Assembly: GCA_947461645.1 (NCBI GenBank)
Contig: CANHMN010000013.1
Location: 1 to 16,839 of the forward strand
DNA length: 16,839 nt
Direction: 5' to 3'
DNA from: Chitinophagaceae bacterium
Lineage (GTDB): Bacteria > Bacteroidota > Bacteroidia > Chitinophagales > Chitinophagaceae
The notes under the pieces were generated by a model, which ran no database searches, was not told the origin of the DNA, and saw only the letters and a program-made list of their open reading frames with translations. Both the position numbers and the translations under genes were made by a program. Numbering within the stretch: position 1 is the first letter of the stretch; every line of letters begins with the position of its first letter. Positions 15,645 through 16,839 of this stretch are shown here, piece by piece.

Positions 15645-16166
15645 ATGAAATTCATGAAAAAAACTATAGGGTGGCTTACCGGTTTCATGTTTATTTCCCT
15701 TGTATCAATAGCACAACGTTATGCCGTAATCGATACCCGTTATATTCTTGATAAAATTCCCGAATACAAAAATGCACAGCAAAAACTCGACCAGGTGAGT
15801 GATCTTTGGCAACAAGACATCGATCAAAAACAAGCAGCTCTGGATAAATTGAAAAAAGACTTTGAGGCTGAAATGATAATTCTTCCCGAAAATCTTCAAA
15901 AGAAAAGGGAAGATGAAATTTTCAATAAGGAAAAAGAACTTCGCGAGTTGCAGAAAAAGCGCTTCGGCTTTGAAGGAGATCTTTTCAAAAAAAGACAGGA
16001 ACTCATTAAGCCCGTACAAGACAGAATTTACAACGCTATACAGAAGTTGGCTACCGACAAACAGTACGACTTTATTCTGGACAAAAGTGAAGGAATTACC
16101 GTTATCTTTGCCGACCCCAAATTGGATAAAAGTGAAGAAGTATTGAAAATACTTGGGGTGAAATAA
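15645..16166 (+). CDS. OmpH/Skp family periplasmic chaperone, first copy
   Basis: The 173-residue protein has a signal peptide (1-23, cleavage SIA|Q) and the OmpH opening RYAVIDTRYILDKIPEYKNA, then a long K/E/Q-rich coiled coil (about 41-120) and a C-terminal strand region YDFILDKSEGITVIFADP. Skp-type trimers hold unfolded outer-membrane proteins with coiled-coil tentacles and pass them to BamA. The bamA gene ends 31 bp upstream, so they are almost certainly cotranscribed. An ATG at 15654 (MKKTIGW) is an equally possible start and would shorten the signal peptide by three residues. Confidence 0.92.
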   Translation: MKFMKKTIGWLTGFMFISLVSIAQRYAVIDTRYILDKIPEYKNAQQKLDQVSDLWQQDIDQKQAALDKLKKDFEAEMIILPENLQKKREDEIFNKEKELRELQKKRFGFEGDLFKKRQELIKPVQDRIYNAIQKLATDKQYDFILDKSEGITVIFADPKLDKSEEVLKILGVK

Positions 16167-16219
16167 TACAACAAACAACAACTATTACCATAATCGACAT
16201 TTAAAAACAACACACAACA

Positions 16220-16747
16220 ATGAAGAAAATAGCAATGGTCTCTCTGATGGCATTGAGCATGTTCGGAGCAAGCGCACAACAAAAAATTGGTTACATCAAT
16301 ACCGACGAATTAATTAGTGTAATGCCTGAAGCAGAAAAAGCTGATGCTGAATTAAAAGAATACCAGGCTTCATTAAGTCAGCAAGGCCAAGACCTCATGA
16401 AGGAGTTGGGAGACAAAGACAGTCTTTTCGTAAGAGACTCCGCTAAATTATCTCCCAGCATGCGCGAAATCAAAAAGAACGAATTGATTGCTTTGTATCA
16501 ACGCGTTCAAAACTGGAACCAACAGGCACAAGAAATGTATCAGCAAGAAGCCCAGAAGAAAATTGCTCCATTGCGCCAAAAAGCTATGGATGCCATCAAA
16601 GCTGTGGCTGAGGAAAAAAAATATACCTACATCTTAGACAACAGTTCAGTAATTGTTGGACCTCCCGGAGATGATGTATTGCCTCTTGTTAAAGCCAAAT
16701 TAGGTGTGAAAGAAACACCAGCACCAGCCGGAATGAACAAGAAATAA
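16220..16747 (+). CDS. OmpH/Skp family periplasmic chaperone, second copy
   Basis: The 175-residue protein has a signal peptide (1-19, cleavage ASA|Q), the OmpH opening IGYINTDELISVMPEAEKAD, a coiled coil (about 38-135) and a C-terminal KYTYILDNSSVIVGPPGDDV segment. It follows the first copy by 53 bp; the two are paralogues of the same layout but only loosely similar in sequence. It ends with a short A/P-rich tail (TPAPAGMNKK). It probably acts as a second periplasmic chaperone for BamA substrates. A terminator follows 22 bp after its stop and closes the cluster. Confidence 0.92.
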   Translation: MKKIAMVSLMALSMFGASAQQKIGYINTDELISVMPEAEKADAELKEYQASLSQQGQDLMKELGDKDSLFVRDSAKLSPSMREIKKNELIALYQRVQNWNQQAQEMYQQEAQKKIAPLRQKAMDAIKAVAEEKKYTYILDNSSVIVGPPGDDVLPLVKAKLGVKETPAPAGMNKK

Positions 16748-16769
16748 ATTTTTATATTGTCAGTTAATG

Positions 16770-16803
16770 GCCGCCTCCATTCGGGGCGGCTTTCTTATTT
16801 TTG
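16770..16803 (+). terminator. Rho-independent terminator closing the bamA-ompH-ompH cluster
   Basis: GCCGCC (16770-16775) pairs with GGCGGC (16785-16790) around a 9-nt loop, followed by TTTCTTATTTTT. Its T-tract overlaps the murI -7 box TATTTTTG (16796-16803). Confidence 0.8.
16796..16803 (+). promoter_or_regulatory. -7 promoter element of murI inside the terminator T-tract
   Basis: TATTTTTG matches TAnnTTTG exactly and ends 4 nt before the murI ATG at 16808, the same spacing as at pheS. No -33 TTTG is seen, because the expected place is taken by the GC-rich terminator stem. The transcript may start at the ATG. Confidence 0.4.
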
Positions 16804-16807
16804 AAAA

Positions 16808-16839
16808 ATGAAAGCTTCTCCCATAGGTGTTTTTGACAG
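16808..16839 (+). CDS. murI: Glutamate racemase, N-terminal part (cut by window edge)
   Basis: Ten codons are visible, MKASPIGVFD, followed by AG of the next codon. PIGVFDSG is the invariant start of glutamate racemase, with the aspartate and serine of the active site at D10 and the next residue. The enzyme makes D-glutamate for peptidoglycan in the cytosol. The gene is separated from ompH by a terminator and so is probably a new transcription unit. The short fragment limits certainty, but the motif and its position at the start of the frame fit well. Confidence 0.75.
   Translation, partial: MKASPIGVFD

Noticed and set aside
15705..16181. 158-codon open frame on the minus strand
   Set aside because: It lies fully opposite the first ompH gene, whose signal peptide and coiled coil are clear. 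The frame's F/L-rich sequence is the antisense image of K/E-rich codons.

Overview
The window is AT-rich chromosomal DNA of a member of the Bacteroidota, probably a Chitinophagales or Sphingobacteriales type. Several signs agree: a GldH gliding lipoprotein gene, Bacteroidota-style promoters (TAnnTTTG near -7), a PheS with a four-cysteine knuckle, a DUF6089-uppS-bamA-ompH-ompH cluster, and signal peptides that are all followed by glutamine. No mobile element, CRISPR array, tRNA or rRNA is visible. The content is mostly core housekeeping and envelope genes, not accessory DNA.

Layout. At the left edge (1-98, minus) is the start of rplM (ribosomal protein L13) with a short hairpin in its leader. 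It diverges from a DUF3050 gene (388-1185, heme-oxygenase-like fold). That gene meets, tail to tail with 2 bp between, a double-length M16 zinc peptidase (1188-4034, minus). Upstream of the peptidase lie a terminator and a Bax-inhibitor-1 family membrane protein gene (4133-4891, minus). An 85-bp divergent promoter region leads to pheS (4977-6008, plus), a 3-hydroxyacyl-CoA dehydrogenase (6037-6888) and an extended SDR/NAD-epimerase (6918-7919). The last of these faces an LpxD-family acyltransferase (7932-8876, minus) with 12 bp between.

A gene-poor stretch of about 600 bp (8877-9482) follows. It holds inverted repeats and a strong, apparently orphan plus-strand terminator that is best explained by a small RNA. 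Then come yicC (9483-10358) and gldH (10387-10878).

From 11024 to 16747 is an outer-membrane biogenesis cluster: a DUF6089 beta-barrel protein, uppS (undecaprenyl diphosphate synthase), bamA (outer-membrane protein insertase) and two tandem OmpH/Skp periplasmic chaperones, closed by a terminator. The first 32 bases of murI (glutamate racemase) lie at the right edge. The cluster joins lipid-carrier synthesis, periplasmic chaperoning and barrel insertion; lpxD and murI add lipid A and peptidoglycan precursor functions.

I see no clear new multi-gene system. The best leads are the orphan terminator/small RNA near 9217-9302, two genes whose promoters sit so close to the ATG that their mRNAs may be leaderless (pheS, murI), a terminator T-tract that doubles as the murI promoter, and the metal-ligand-like residues of the DUF3050 protein.
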